Origin: Flavicella sp042091695
GTDB lineage: Bacteria > Bacteroidota > Bacteroidia > Flavobacteriales > Flavobacteriaceae
Assembly (NCBI GenBank): GCA_042091695.1
Contig: JBELHA010000045.1
Coordinates: forward strand, 1 to 20,147
Reading direction: 5' to 3'
DNA: 20,147 nt
The number at the start of each line of letters is the position of its first letter. Positions within the stretch are counted from its first letter, which is position 1. Both the position numbers and the translations under genes were made by a program. Positions 8,061-15,266 of this stretch are shown in pieces. The notes beneath the pieces were generated by a model. It saw only the letters and a list, made by a program, of their open reading frames with translations. It had not been told where the DNA came from and ran no database searches.

Positions 8061-8453
8061 ATGTCGAGTATTTTTACAAAAATAATAAAAGGGGAAATTC
8101 CTTCTTATAAAATTGACGAAAACGATCAATTCTTCACATTCCTAGATATCAATCCTAACAGCAAAGGGCATACACTTGTAATACCTAAAAAGGAAGTGGA
8201 CAAATTATTTGATTTGGACGATGAAACTTACACCGCTCTTTTTGAATACACTAGAAAAATAGCTTCTGCATTGAAAAAAACAGTACGCTGTAACCGAATA
8301 GGCATGAGCGTCATCGGACTTGAAGTTCCGCATGCACATGTACACCTGATTCCACTCAACACCATGAACGATGCCAATTTTTCAAAAGAAAAAATTAAAA
8401 TGACTACAGCTGACTTTCAAGAATTAGCAGCAGCAATAAAGAGCAACCTATAG
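8061..8453 (+). CDS. HIT-family nucleotide hydrolase/transferase
   Basis: This 130-residue protein is close to the typical bacterial HIT (HINT-like) length. The signature HAHVHLIP places the catalytic histidine triad at His91, His93 and His95. The N-terminal SSIFTKIIKGEIPSYKI and the DINPNSKGHTLVIPK segment are standard HIT family features. Family members hydrolyse AMP-linked phosphoramidates or other nucleotide conjugates in the cytoplasm; the natural substrate here is unknown. The gene stands alone between the odhB terminator and a convergent histidine kinase gene, whose 3' end it overlaps by 6 bp. No terminator is seen between the two, so the transcripts may run into each other. Confidence 0.95.
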   Translation: MSSIFTKIIKGEIPSYKIDENDQFFTFLDINPNSKGHTLVIPKKEVDKLFDLDDETYTALFEYTRKIASALKKTVRCNRIGMSVIGLEVPHAHVHLIPLNTMNDANFSKEKIKMTTADFQELAAAIKSNL

Positions 8454-9611
8454 TTGTCTTTTTGAACTGATATCTAACTTAACTTCAAAGGTTGTTCCCT
8501 TTGCTATTTCTGAATGCTTCACAATTATCTTTCCATTGTGGTAGTCCTTGATAATACGTTTTGAGAGTGACAATCCTAAACCCCAACCTCGTTTCTTGGT
8601 TGTAAAACCAGGAGTAAAAACCTTTTTAAAATTTGATTTCGGAATTCCTTTACCCGTATCTGAAATCGATATTTTGACAAAAGCACCTTCTTGAAATAAT
8701 CGTACACCTAACACTCCTTTTCCTGACATGGCATCAATGGCGTTTTTAATTAAATTTTCAAATACCCAAACCATCAATTGTTCATTTGCATTGACAATAT
8801 ATGCGGTGGTTGGAATGTCAGATGTGAACTTTATACTCTTGGAAAATCTTGTTTCAAAATAAGTTACCGCATTCACGAGTACTGTATTGATCTCTAAAGG
8901 TATTCGCTCAGGCACCGAACCTATTTTAGAAAAGCGATCCGCAATGATATGTAAACGGTCAATATCCTTCTGAATCTCAGGCACAATATCCAATGCTTTT
9001 TCCTGTAATTTCATAAGTTCGACCCAACCTAGTAATGAAGACAAGGGTGTACCTATTTGATGTGCTGTTTCCTTTGCCATACCCGTCCACAACTTATTTT
9101 GCTCCGCAATTTTTGTAGAAGTAAAGACAAGGTAGACAACCAATGCAAATAAGAGTAAAATAACCAGTAATGTGATAGGATAATAGCGGATACGCACGAG
9201 CAGATCAGAATCCCTGTAATGAATCACATATTTTTTTCCCACTAAATAATCAATAACAATAGGCTCATTTTCCTCTTTCATAATTGCCAATTGCTCCATC
9301 AAAAATTCAGAGTCCATAGACTTTATAGAATCTAAATTACGCTTCATCACAACGTTGTCTAGTTCATCAGTAACAATCATAGGTATATTGTGATTGCTCT
9401 CTATTATTTTGGCCACTAATGAAACATCTTGATCTAGGTCAGAAGTTGCAAATATATCATATGCCTTTGCCAGAATCTCCATATCTGTTCGTTCGTTCTT
9501 CTTAAACTCTTGAGAAAAATCATAGGTATTCCATAAAATTGCAAAAACAATAGAAAAGGAAACGACCACTAAAAAAAACTTAGAATAAAAAATAGCACTC
9601 AAACGACTCAT
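8448..9611 (-). CDS. membrane sensor histidine kinase
   Basis: A 387-residue sensor kinase. Membrane segment 1 (about 10-29) and segment 2 (about 144-164) enclose a periplasmic sensor of about 115 residues. A HisKA dimerisation domain follows with His184 in AHQIGTPLSS as the phospho-acceptor. The ATPase domain has the N box (ENLIKNAIDAM, about 285-295), G1 (DTGKGIP, 318-324) and G2 (GWGLGLSLSK, 342-351). No receiver domain or adjacent response regulator is present, so its partner is encoded elsewhere. The frame extends upstream to a TTG at 9665, but I start at the ATG at 9611. A TAnnTTTG box at 9652-9659 would place the transcript start downstream of the longer starts, and the shorter start puts a membrane segment near the N-terminus as expected. 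The signal sensed is unknown. Its 3' end overlaps the HIT gene by 6 bp, tail to tail. Confidence 0.9.
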   Translation of the reverse strand: MSRLSAIFYSKFFLVVVSFSIVFAILWNTYDFSQEFKKNERTDMEILAKAYDIFATSDLDQDVSLVAKIIESNHNIPMIVTDELDNVVMKRNLDSIKSMDSEFLMEQLAIMKEENEPIVIDYLVGKKYVIHYRDSDLLVRIRYYPITLLVILLLFALVVYLVFTSTKIAEQNKLWTGMAKETAHQIGTPLSSLLGWVELMKLQEKALDIVPEIQKDIDRLHIIADRFSKIGSVPERIPLEINTVLVNAVTYFETRFSKSIKFTSDIPTTAYIVNANEQLMVWVFENLIKNAIDAMSGKGVLGVRLFQEGAFVKISISDTGKGIPKSNFKKVFTPGFTTKKRGWGLGLSLSKRIIKDYHNGKIIVKHSEIAKGTTFEVKLDISSKRQL

Positions 9612-9651
9612 AATGGAAAAAATTAAAGTTGGTAAAAACAGCTGTACCATC

Positions 9652-9678
9652 CAAATGTAAAACAATAATACAAAACAA
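9652..9678 (-). promoter_or_regulatory. probable promoter of the histidine kinase gene
   Basis: On the minus strand TACATTTG (9652-9659) matches TAnnTTTG. A TTG at 9676-9678 lies 16 nt upstream, slightly short of the usual 19. The expected leader to the ATG at 9611 is about 35-40 nt. This box decides against the longer TTG/ATG starts. Confidence 0.5.
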
Positions 9679-9781
9679 GCTAATGCTGAAAACAGACCGT
9701 AAAATTCAAAAAAATTATAAAAATGTTGATAAGTTTCAATAAAGCTTTACCCAAAAAAACAGTCTATCAAAATAAAAAGTA

Positions 9782-9789
9782 TAAATTTG
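9782..9789 (+). promoter_or_regulatory. -7 box upstream of the DUF3127 gene
   Basis: TAAATTTG matches TAnnTTTG on the plus strand, 54 nt before the ATG at 9844. No clear TTTG is seen at the -33 position. Confidence 0.45.
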
Positions 9790-9843
9790 TACTACTTTTA
9801 GTGGCAATACATTACAGAAAAAAAAAATTAAAATCATATAGAA

Positions 9844-10218
9844 ATGCAAGTAACAGGGAAGATTAAATTGGTCAATGCAGAACAGACATTTGGAAGTAAC
9901 GGATTTAGAAAACGTGAATTAGTTGTAACAACTGACGAGCAGTACCCACAAATGATCATGATTGAATTTGTACAAGACAAATGTGATTTATTGAACAATT
10001 TCAGTATAGGTCAAGACGTTACTGTATCAATCAATTTGAGAGGTAGAGAATGGATCAATCCACAAGGAGAAGCAAAATACTTTAACTCTATCCAAGGATG
10101 GAGAATCGAGGCCGCTCAAGGTGGTGGTAGCACTCCTCCTCCAGCTAATGGTGGATTTGAAACAACTAGCACTCCAAGTGCACCTGCAGCAACAGAAGAA
10201 GACGATTTACCTTTTTAA
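9844..10218 (+). CDS. DUF3127 protein, OB-fold-like with an SSB-type acidic tail
   Basis: This 124-residue cytoplasmic protein resembles the Bacteroidota family DUF3127, which I recognise from the N-terminal MQVTGKIKLVNAEQTFG pattern and the beta-rich REWINPQGEAKYFNSIQGWRIE block. Residues 1-91 look like a compact beta-barrel. Residues 92-117 are a Gly/Pro/Ser/Thr/Ala-rich linker, and the end is EEDDLPF. That arrangement (OB domain, disordered linker, acidic tip ending in Asp-Leu-Pro-Phe) copies single-stranded DNA-binding proteins, whose DDDIPF tails recruit replication and repair proteins. No function is established for DUF3127 as far as I know, so nucleic-acid binding is inference. It is a single-gene unit with its own -7 box and terminator, upstream of pyrH-frr. 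Confidence 0.82.
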   Translation: MQVTGKIKLVNAEQTFGSNGFRKRELVVTTDEQYPQMIMIEFVQDKCDLLNNFSIGQDVTVSINLRGREWINPQGEAKYFNSIQGWRIEAAQGGGSTPPPANGGFETTSTPSAPAATEEDDLPF

Positions 10219-10232
10219 ATCGCATCCTATAG

Positions 10233-10264
10233 AAAAAAGGCTACCAGTAGGTAGCCTTTTTTTA
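10233..10264 (+). terminator. rho-independent terminator after the DUF3127 gene
   Basis: GGCTACC and GGTAGCC form a perfect 7-bp stem around the loop AGTA, with an A run before and eight Ts after. It separates the DUF3127 gene from pyrH. Confidence 0.92.
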
Positions 10265-10311
10265 TATACAACAACAGCGACTTATTTTTTTAATAAGCGC
10301 ATCAAATCACT

Positions 10312-10319
10312 TATATTTG
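10312..10319 (+). promoter_or_regulatory. -7 box of the pyrH-frr promoter
   Basis: TATATTTG matches TAnnTTTG, 15 nt before the pyrH ATG at 10335, giving a very short leader. It overlaps the in-frame TTG at 10317, which rules out that longer start. Confidence 0.6.
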
Positions 10320-10334
10320 CACAAAAATAAAAGC

Positions 10335-11042
10335 ATGCAATACAAAAGAATATTACTAAAACTCAGTGGAGAGTCTTTAATGGGCGAAAATCAATACGGA
10401 ATTGATCCAGCAAGACTTGCTGATTATGCCACTGAAATTAAAGCTATTGTAGAAAAAGGAATTGAGGTAGCCATCGTGATTGGTGGTGGAAACATATTTA
10501 GAGGAGTTGCTGGAGCAAGCGCAGGTATGGATCGTGTACAAGGAGACTACATGGGAATGCTAGCCACTTGCATCAACGGACTCGCTCTACAAAGTGCTAT
10601 TGAAAGTGCAGGTATTAAAACACGTTTATTGACCGCTATTAAAATGGAACAAGTGGCTGAGCCTTTTATCAAAAGAAGAGCTGTACGTCACCTTGAAAAA
10701 GGACGTGTTGTGATTTTTGGTGCAGGAACAGGAAATCCGTATTTTACAACAGACACTGCAGCCGTTTTAAGAGCTATTGAAGTATCCGCTGATGTAATAT
10801 TAAAAGGAACACGTGTGGATGGAATCTATTCTGCAGACCCAGAAAAAGATGCAAATGCCACTAAATACGATACGATTACATTTCAATCTGTATTGGACAA
10901 AGGTTTGAAGATAATGGATTTGACAGCCTTTACGCTGAGCCAAGAAAACGACCTCCCTATTGTTGTCTTTGATATGGACACCAGAGGAAACCTCCAAAAA
11001 CTTCTATCTGGAGACCAGATAGGGACCGTAGTTACAAATTAA
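10335..11042 (+). CDS. pyrH: UMP kinase
   Basis: This 235-residue protein phosphorylates UMP to UDP with ATP in pyrimidine nucleotide synthesis. It is a bacterial-type UMP kinase of the amino-acid kinase fold, unrelated to adenylate kinase-like eukaryotic UMP/CMP kinases. The N-terminal LLKLSGESLMG, VIGGGNIFRG and MDRVQGDYMGMLAT motifs form the nucleotide and UMP sites. The GAGTGNPYFTTDTAA loop and the KGTRVDGIYSADP segment (about 160-172) are also diagnostic. Length is normal. I chose the ATG at 10335 because MQYKRILLKLSGES is the expected start. frr follows 30 bp downstream on the same strand, the widespread pyrH-frr pairing, and the two share one terminator. Confidence 0.98.
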   Translation: MQYKRILLKLSGESLMGENQYGIDPARLADYATEIKAIVEKGIEVAIVIGGGNIFRGVAGASAGMDRVQGDYMGMLATCINGLALQSAIESAGIKTRLLTAIKMEQVAEPFIKRRAVRHLEKGRVVIFGAGTGNPYFTTDTAAVLRAIEVSADVILKGTRVDGIYSADPEKDANATKYDTITFQSVLDKGLKIMDLTAFTLSQENDLPIVVFDMDTRGNLQKLLSGDQIGTVVTN

Positions 11043-11072
11043 AAAACATATTGATTCTCAAATATTTTATTT

Positions 11073-11627
11073 ATGAACGAAGAAATAGAATTTATACTAG
11101 ACAGTGCTAAAGAACAAATGGAAGCTTCATTAGATCACTTGACAAAAGAGTTCAGAAACATTAGAGCAGGAAAAGCGACTCCTACAATGCTAGGTGGTGT
11201 GATGGTAGATTACTATGGCTCTCAAACTCCTTTGAGTCAAGTTGCCAACGTCAATACGCCAGATGCTAGAACACTTAGTGTACAGCCATGGGAAAAGCAG
11301 ATGATTCCAGAAATAGAAAAAGGTATTTTATTGGCAAACCTTGGATTCAATCCAATGAATAACGGTGAAAGCATAATTATCAACGTACCAGTACTTACAG
11401 AAGAACGCAGACGTGACTTGTCGAAAATTGCAAAAGCAGCGGCTGAACACGCAAAAGTAGGAATCCGTAATGCTCGAAAAGAAGCCAACAACGAAATCAA
11501 GAAATCTGAAATATCAGACGATGAAAAGAAATTGAATGAGGCAGAAATTCAAACTATGACAGATACGTTTATCAAAAACATAGATGGATTGTACAGTGTC
11601 AAAGATGCTGAAATTATGAAGGTATAA
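11073..11627 (+). CDS. frr: ribosome recycling factor
   Basis: This 184-residue cytoplasmic factor splits post-termination ribosomes together with EF-G. Diagnostic segments are FRNIRAGKATP near residues 27-37, the VANVNTPDARTLSVQPW strand, NPMNNGESIIINVPVLTEERRRDL, and a C-terminal helix ending GLYSVKDAEIMKV. The predicted long helices of the three-helix bundle flank a beta-rich domain, and length matches the family (about 185). It is second in the pyrH-frr operon, followed by a strong terminator. Confidence 0.98.
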   Translation: MNEEIEFILDSAKEQMEASLDHLTKEFRNIRAGKATPTMLGGVMVDYYGSQTPLSQVANVNTPDARTLSVQPWEKQMIPEIEKGILLANLGFNPMNNGESIIINVPVLTEERRRDLSKIAKAAAEHAKVGIRNARKEANNEIKKSEISDDEKKLNEAEIQTMTDTFIKNIDGLYSVKDAEIMKV

Positions 11628-11656
11628 TCATAAGGTATCTAAGACCTTTCAAATAC

Positions 11657-11693
11657 AAAAAAGCTGTACTATTCAATTAGTACAGCTTTTTTA
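11657..11693. terminator. bidirectional terminator between frr and rsmG
   Basis: AAGCTGTACTA pairs with TAGTACAGCTT (11 bp, loop of 6) with an A run on one side and a T run on the other. It ends frr on the plus strand and can end rsmG on the minus strand. Confidence 0.92.
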
Positions 11694-11728
11694 TTGGTAT
11701 AATAAAAAGTAGCAAAATATCTTACCTA

Positions 11729-12358
11729 TCAGGGCTTGTACTTAAGAGGTAAGTGTACTACTTTTTTTGTTTCGTAGAAGTCTTCAGTATAAAAATCTGA
11801 CAAATTGTAAAGTGTTGCATTTTGATACACAGAAAGTTCCTCGGTAAGATCACCTCCTTTGAGGTAAAGTATCCCATTTTTAAGGGTATGATTTTGTTTT
11901 TTGGCCACTTTATTTTTCACCCACTTGACAAAAGAAGGCATGGTAGTTACAGCCCTACTTACTATAAAGTCAAAATCACCTTTGACCTCTTCCGCACGCA
12001 TGTGATGTGCAGTCAAATTGGTAAGCCCCAATGCTTCTGAGACTCCCTGAACCACTTTTATTTTTTTTCCAATAGAGTCGACTAGTTTAAAAGAAGTTTC
12101 TGGAAATAAAATCGCCAATGGAACCCCAGGAAAACCTCCACCTGTTCCTACATCCAAAACGCGTGTACCAGGTTTGAAAGGTTGTACTTTTGCTATTCCC
12201 AATGAATGAACTACATGACGCACATACAATTCATCGATATCTTTACGGGAAATAACGTTTATTTTAGCATTCCAATCTTTGTATAATTCTTCTAGTTTTG
12301 AAAATTGATTTGACTGCTGTTCCGTTAAATCCGGAAAGTATTTTTTTAGTATTTCCAT
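11729..12358 (-). CDS. rsmG: 16S rRNA (guanine-527-N7)-methyltransferase
   Basis: This 209-residue SAM-dependent methyltransferase (formerly gidB) modifies G527 in the 530 loop of 16S rRNA; in other bacteria its loss gives low-level streptomycin resistance. The Rossmann motif I is VLDVGTGGGFPGVPLAILFP (about residues 68-87). The upstream WNAKINVISRKDIDELYVRHVVHSL stretch, followed by the SRA segment (FDFIVSRAV), is typical of RsmG. Length is normal. The start MEILKKYFPDLTEQQ is the expected flavobacterial form. The gene faces frr tail to tail and is divergent from the desaturase gene; on the minus strand CATATTTG just upstream is one base off the -7 consensus. Confidence 0.97.
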   Translation of the reverse strand: MEILKKYFPDLTEQQSNQFSKLEELYKDWNAKINVISRKDIDELYVRHVVHSLGIAKVQPFKPGTRVLDVGTGGGFPGVPLAILFPETSFKLVDSIGKKIKVVQGVSEALGLTNLTAHHMRAEEVKGDFDFIVSRAVTTMPSFVKWVKNKVAKKQNHTLKNGILYLKGGDLTEELSVYQNATLYNLSDFYTEDFYETKKVVHLPLKYKP

Positions 12359-12450
12359 AATTCTTACAAATATGCGTCAAAAGTAAAATATTTAAAGATA
12401 ATACGACGTATAATTATGATATTTTAAATTCGTATCGGCAAAAAATTGGT

Positions 12451-12458
12451 TATTTTTG
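12451..12458 (+). promoter_or_regulatory. -7 box of the desaturase gene
   Basis: TATTTTTG matches TAnnTTTG, 17 nt before the ATG at 12476. Its position argues against the in-frame TTG start at 12446, which would precede the promoter box. Confidence 0.45.
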
Positions 12459-12475
12459 AAGCTGAATTTAATGTT

Positions 12476-13567
12476 ATGAAAAAAATAAGTTTTTCAAGAA
12501 ACGACAAGGCAAAGTTTTTTAGAACTTTGAACAAAAGAGTGAATGGTTATTTCAAAGAAAATAACATCGCAAAAACTGGAAACTGGAAATTGTATAGCAA
12601 AGCCGTTTTTATGTTTGCTCTGTTTTTAATTCCTTACTTACTGCTACTAACATTAGAAATGCCTCAAACAGTTATGCTTTTACTCTCCTTGATTAGTGGA
12701 GTAGGAATGGCTGGTGTTGGGATGAATATTATGCACGATAGCAATCACGAATCTTTTTCTAGTAAGAAATGGGTCAATAAATTGATGGGAAGCAGCATGT
12801 ATATCTTGGCAGGTAATGTGTACAATTGGAAAGTACAGCACAATGTTTTACACCATACATTTACGAATATCAAAGGACATGATGAGGACATCGATGCAGG
12901 ACGAATCATACGCTTTTCTAAACATTCAAAGTGGTTTAAGATACACAACCTTCAGCGTTATTACTCTATTTTCATCTACGGTCTTTTGACTATCAATTGG
13001 GCAATAACGACTGATTTCAAGCAAATGCACCGCTACTTAAAACAAAAACTATCTTACGGAGAATTTCCAAATCCTAAAACACAATGGACAATTTTAGTTA
13101 TTTCTAAAATACTCTATTATGCCTTTTGGATCGTACTTCCTATGCTTGTCATAGATGTTGCGTGGTGGAAAATTTTACTTGGTTTTTTCTGTATGCACTA
13201 TACGGCAGGATTGATCTTGAGTTTGGTATTCCAACTTGCACATGTAGTTCCAGCAACAGATACACCACTTCCGGACAAAGAAGGGAACATGGAACACACT
13301 TGGGCAATCCACCAATTGTATACAACTGCAAACTTTGCTACAGATAGTAAATTCATATCCTTCTGTACTGGCGGTTTGAACCACCAGGTGGAACACCATA
13401 TATTTCCAAACATATCACACATACATTACAAGCATATCGCAAAGATCGTAAAGCAAACTGCAAAAGAGTTTAATTTGCCTTACCACGAATATGAAACCAT
13501 GAAAAAAGCATTGGTAGAACACTTCAATCATATCAAAATGTTGGGAGTAAAACCAGCGTTTCATTAA
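12476..13567 (+). CDS. membrane fatty acid desaturase (acyl-CoA or acyl-lipid)
   Basis: This 363-residue integral membrane di-iron enzyme introduces a double bond into fatty acyl chains, probably to keep the membrane fluid. All three histidine boxes are present in order: HDSNH (87-91), HNVLHH (122-127) and NHQVEHH (302-308). Hydrophobic hairpins lie at about 42-60 and 66-86, and again in the second half (about 170-183, 207-245). The HQVEHH third box and the spacing resemble the front-end/delta-type bacterial FA_desaturase group. No cytochrome b5 domain is fused, so an external electron donor is needed. The ATG at 12476 gives a start (MKKISFSRNDKAKFF) typical of flavobacterial homologues. The next gene, on the same strand 63 bp later, is an unrelated aminotransferase. 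Regiospecificity cannot be told from sequence. Confidence 0.93.
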   Translation: MKKISFSRNDKAKFFRTLNKRVNGYFKENNIAKTGNWKLYSKAVFMFALFLIPYLLLLTLEMPQTVMLLLSLISGVGMAGVGMNIMHDSNHESFSSKKWVNKLMGSSMYILAGNVYNWKVQHNVLHHTFTNIKGHDEDIDAGRIIRFSKHSKWFKIHNLQRYYSIFIYGLLTINWAITTDFKQMHRYLKQKLSYGEFPNPKTQWTILVISKILYYAFWIVLPMLVIDVAWWKILLGFFCMHYTAGLILSLVFQLAHVVPATDTPLPDKEGNMEHTWAIHQLYTTANFATDSKFISFCTGGLNHQVEHHIFPNISHIHYKHIAKIVKQTAKEFNLPYHEYETMKKALVEHFNHIKMLGVKPAFH

Positions 13568-13630
13568 AAAAATTTAGGATAACACGTCTCCTAATAGGAA
13601 TAGAATCCACAACAATTAACACGAGTAAAA

Positions 13631-14815
13631 ATGAAAGAATTATCAAACAGAATCAATAGCCTACCTACTTCAGCTACACTTGCGATGGCCGCAAAAGCAA
13701 GGGAATTGAAAGAAATGGGAAAAAACATCATTAGTTTGAGTTTGGGAGAACCCGATTTTAACACTCCAGACTTTATCAAAGATGCTGCGATTCAAGCTGT
13801 AAACGACAATTACAATTCTTATAGTCCTGTAAACGGATATTTAGATTTGCGTGAATCCATCTGTAGAAAATTTAAAAGAGACAATAATTTGTCTTACAAT
13901 CCAAATCAAATTGTTGTTTCAACAGGAGCCAAACAATCTATTGCCAATGTTGCACAAGTATTGCTAAATCCTGGAGATGAAGTATTATTGCCTGCTCCTT
14001 ACTGGGTAAGTTATTCTGCAATTTCAGTATTGTCAGAAGCTAAATTTGTTGAAATTCCTTCTTCTATTGAAAGTGATTTCAAAATTACGCCTGAGCAATT
14101 AGAAGCTGCCATTACACCTAAATCTAAATTGATTTTCTTCAACTCTCCAAACAACCCTAGTGGAACTGTTTATACAGAGGAAGAGTATAGAGCACTTGCA
14201 AAAGTATTGGAAAGACATCCACAGATATATGTAGTATCTGATGAAATATACGAGCATATCAATTACGGCATTGGAAACTTTAGTTTTGCCGAAATTGAAA
14301 ACATGTACGAAAGAACTATTACTGTAAACGGTGTCGCAAAAGCATTTGCAATGACAGGATGGAGAATTGGATATATCGGAGCTCCTGAATGGATTGCTAA
14401 AGCTTGTAACAAACTACAAGGTCAAATCACATCTGGAGCCAACTGTATCGCTCAAAGAGCTACCATTACTGCACTAGATGCACCTGTTACAAAGATTGGA
14501 TATATGGTAGAAGAATTCCACAAACGTAGAGATATTGTTTTGGATCTACTTGGAAAGGTAAAAGGATTCAAACTCAACAAACCTGAAGGTGCTTTTTATG
14601 TTTTCCCTGATATTTCTTATTTCTTTGGAAAGACAATCAAAGGAAAATTAATTGAAACAGCTTCAGACTTTTCTATGCTATTATTGGAACACGCAAATGT
14701 AGCTACTGTTACTGGTGAAGCATTTGGAGCACCCAACTGTATTCGTATGTCTTATGCTGCATCTGAGGAGCAAATTCGTGAAGCAATTGCCAATATCAAA
14801 AAAACAGTCAGTTAA
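13631..14815 (+). CDS. aspartate-type aminotransferase, class I, PLP-dependent
   Basis: This 394-residue cytoplasmic enzyme probably interconverts aspartate and oxaloacetate (with 2-oxoglutarate/glutamate), linking the TCA cycle to amino-acid synthesis. Recognisable class I/II features are SLSLGEPDF (35-43), the YSPVNGYLDLR substrate region, NSPNNPSG (171-178), and VVSDEIYEHI with Asp204 and Tyr207 contacting PLP. The Schiff-base Lys237 sits in NGVAKAFAMTGWRIGY. The N-terminal LPTSATLAMAAKARELKEMG is typical of the I-beta (Bacillus-type) aspartate aminotransferases, sometimes named aspC or aspB. Some family members also accept prephenate or aromatic substrates, so specificity is inferred. A hairpin terminator follows. 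Confidence 0.93.
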   Translation: MKELSNRINSLPTSATLAMAAKARELKEMGKNIISLSLGEPDFNTPDFIKDAAIQAVNDNYNSYSPVNGYLDLRESICRKFKRDNNLSYNPNQIVVSTGAKQSIANVAQVLLNPGDEVLLPAPYWVSYSAISVLSEAKFVEIPSSIESDFKITPEQLEAAITPKSKLIFFNSPNNPSGTVYTEEEYRALAKVLERHPQIYVVSDEIYEHINYGIGNFSFAEIENMYERTITVNGVAKAFAMTGWRIGYIGAPEWIAKACNKLQGQITSGANCIAQRATITALDAPVTKIGYMVEEFHKRRDIVLDLLGKVKGFKLNKPEGAFYVFPDISYFFGKTIKGKLIETASDFSMLLLEHANVATVTGEAFGAPNCIRMSYAASEEQIREAIANIKKTVS

Positions 14816-14840
14816 ACTGATCAAAAACAACCATTCTATC

Positions 14841-14873
14841 AACTCGTTTCTTAATTGGAGCGAGTTTTTTTTT
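14841..14873 (+). terminator. rho-independent terminator after the aminotransferase gene
   Basis: AACTCGTTTC pairs with GGAGCGAGTT (10 bp including two G-T pairs) around TTAATT, followed by nine Ts. Confidence 0.85.
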
Positions 14874-14950
14874 ACTTAAAAAAGATAAAATTACACGCAA
14901 CAGAGATAAATACAACTTAAACCACTGATAACAAACAGGAAAACAAGCTA

Positions 14951-15005
14951 AAGCACAATGCTTATCCCTATAAATAGGGAGTGTAGTATTTCACTATAAA
15001 TAGTG
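14951..15005 (+). promoter_or_regulatory. cluster of perfect palindromes (candidate regulator sites)
   Basis: Two 14-bp perfect palindromes share the core CTATAAATAG: CCCTATAAATAGGG at 14966-14979 and CACTATAAATAGTG at 14992-15005. Their centres are 26 bp apart. The flanking base pair differs (C/G versus A/T) but symmetry is kept on both sides. A smaller hairpin, AAGCA-CAA-TGCTT, lies at 14951-14963. The right palindrome is centred about 41 bp before the start site expected from the -7 box at 15030-15037, where activators that touch RNA polymerase usually bind. The regulator is unknown. Confidence 0.6.
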
Positions 15006-15029
15006 AACTATAAAAACATCTATTTCGTA

Positions 15030-15037
15030 TATATTTG
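15030..15037 (+). promoter_or_regulatory. -7 box of a promoter driving the gene-free stretch
   Basis: TATATTTG matches TAnnTTTG exactly. No TTTG element is found about 19 nt upstream, where ACTATAAA occurs instead, consistent with dependence on an activator. The palindrome TGTTGCAACA (15036-15045) overlaps the box end and the expected start site and could be a repressor site. Confidence 0.55.
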
Positions 15038-15040
15038 TTG

Positions 15041-15266
15041 CAACATTTATTTGTTGATTGCTATGAAAAACGATTAATTTAAATGTAAGAATCAATTAGC
15101 CAGCGTTTACTATTGCTGGCTAAAATTTCTTTAGGACTAAATCATTCTACCTCTAGAATTTAAATATAATTATACTTAAAAAAAAAGAGTTAACTAGACT
15201 TCATTGGATTCTTATATTAACAAAATAGATGGCTAAAAAAACGCTTTGTAAGATTACAAAGCGTTT
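15041..15266 (+). ncRNA. candidate structured small RNA, about 225 nt
   Basis: A transcript from the promoter at 15030-15037 would run to the terminator at 15240-15271 and has no credible protein. The only early ATG frame is a 4-codon one at 15063-15077. Two helices are visible. TTAGCCAGC (15096-15104) pairs perfectly with GCTGGCTAA (15115-15123) around a 10-nt loop. AATGTAAGAATC (15082-15093) pairs with GATTCTTATATT (15207-15218) as a 12-bp long-range helix with one G-U, enclosing the hairpin. A weak TCTAG/CTAGA pair (15152-15156, 15194-15198) lies inside. I do not recognise tmRNA, RNase P, SRP RNA or a riboswitch. A 6S-like RNA has similar size and a closing helix, but I cannot show the match. 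An untranslated remnant is the alternative. Confidence 0.45.

Noticed and set aside
13126..13422. Several 60-74 codon frames on both strands within the desaturase gene
   Set aside because: Shadows of the desaturase coding frame, which has all three histidine boxes and normal length.
15063..15077. Four-codon frame (MKND) as a leader peptide of an attenuator
   Set aside because: No downstream plus-strand gene to attenuate before the terminator, and no run of one amino acid's codons.
14873..15188. Gene-free locus as a transposon remnant bounded by TACTTAAAAAA-type repeats (14873 and 15173)
   Set aside because: The shared bases are mostly an A run, with no terminal inverted repeats or target-site duplication.
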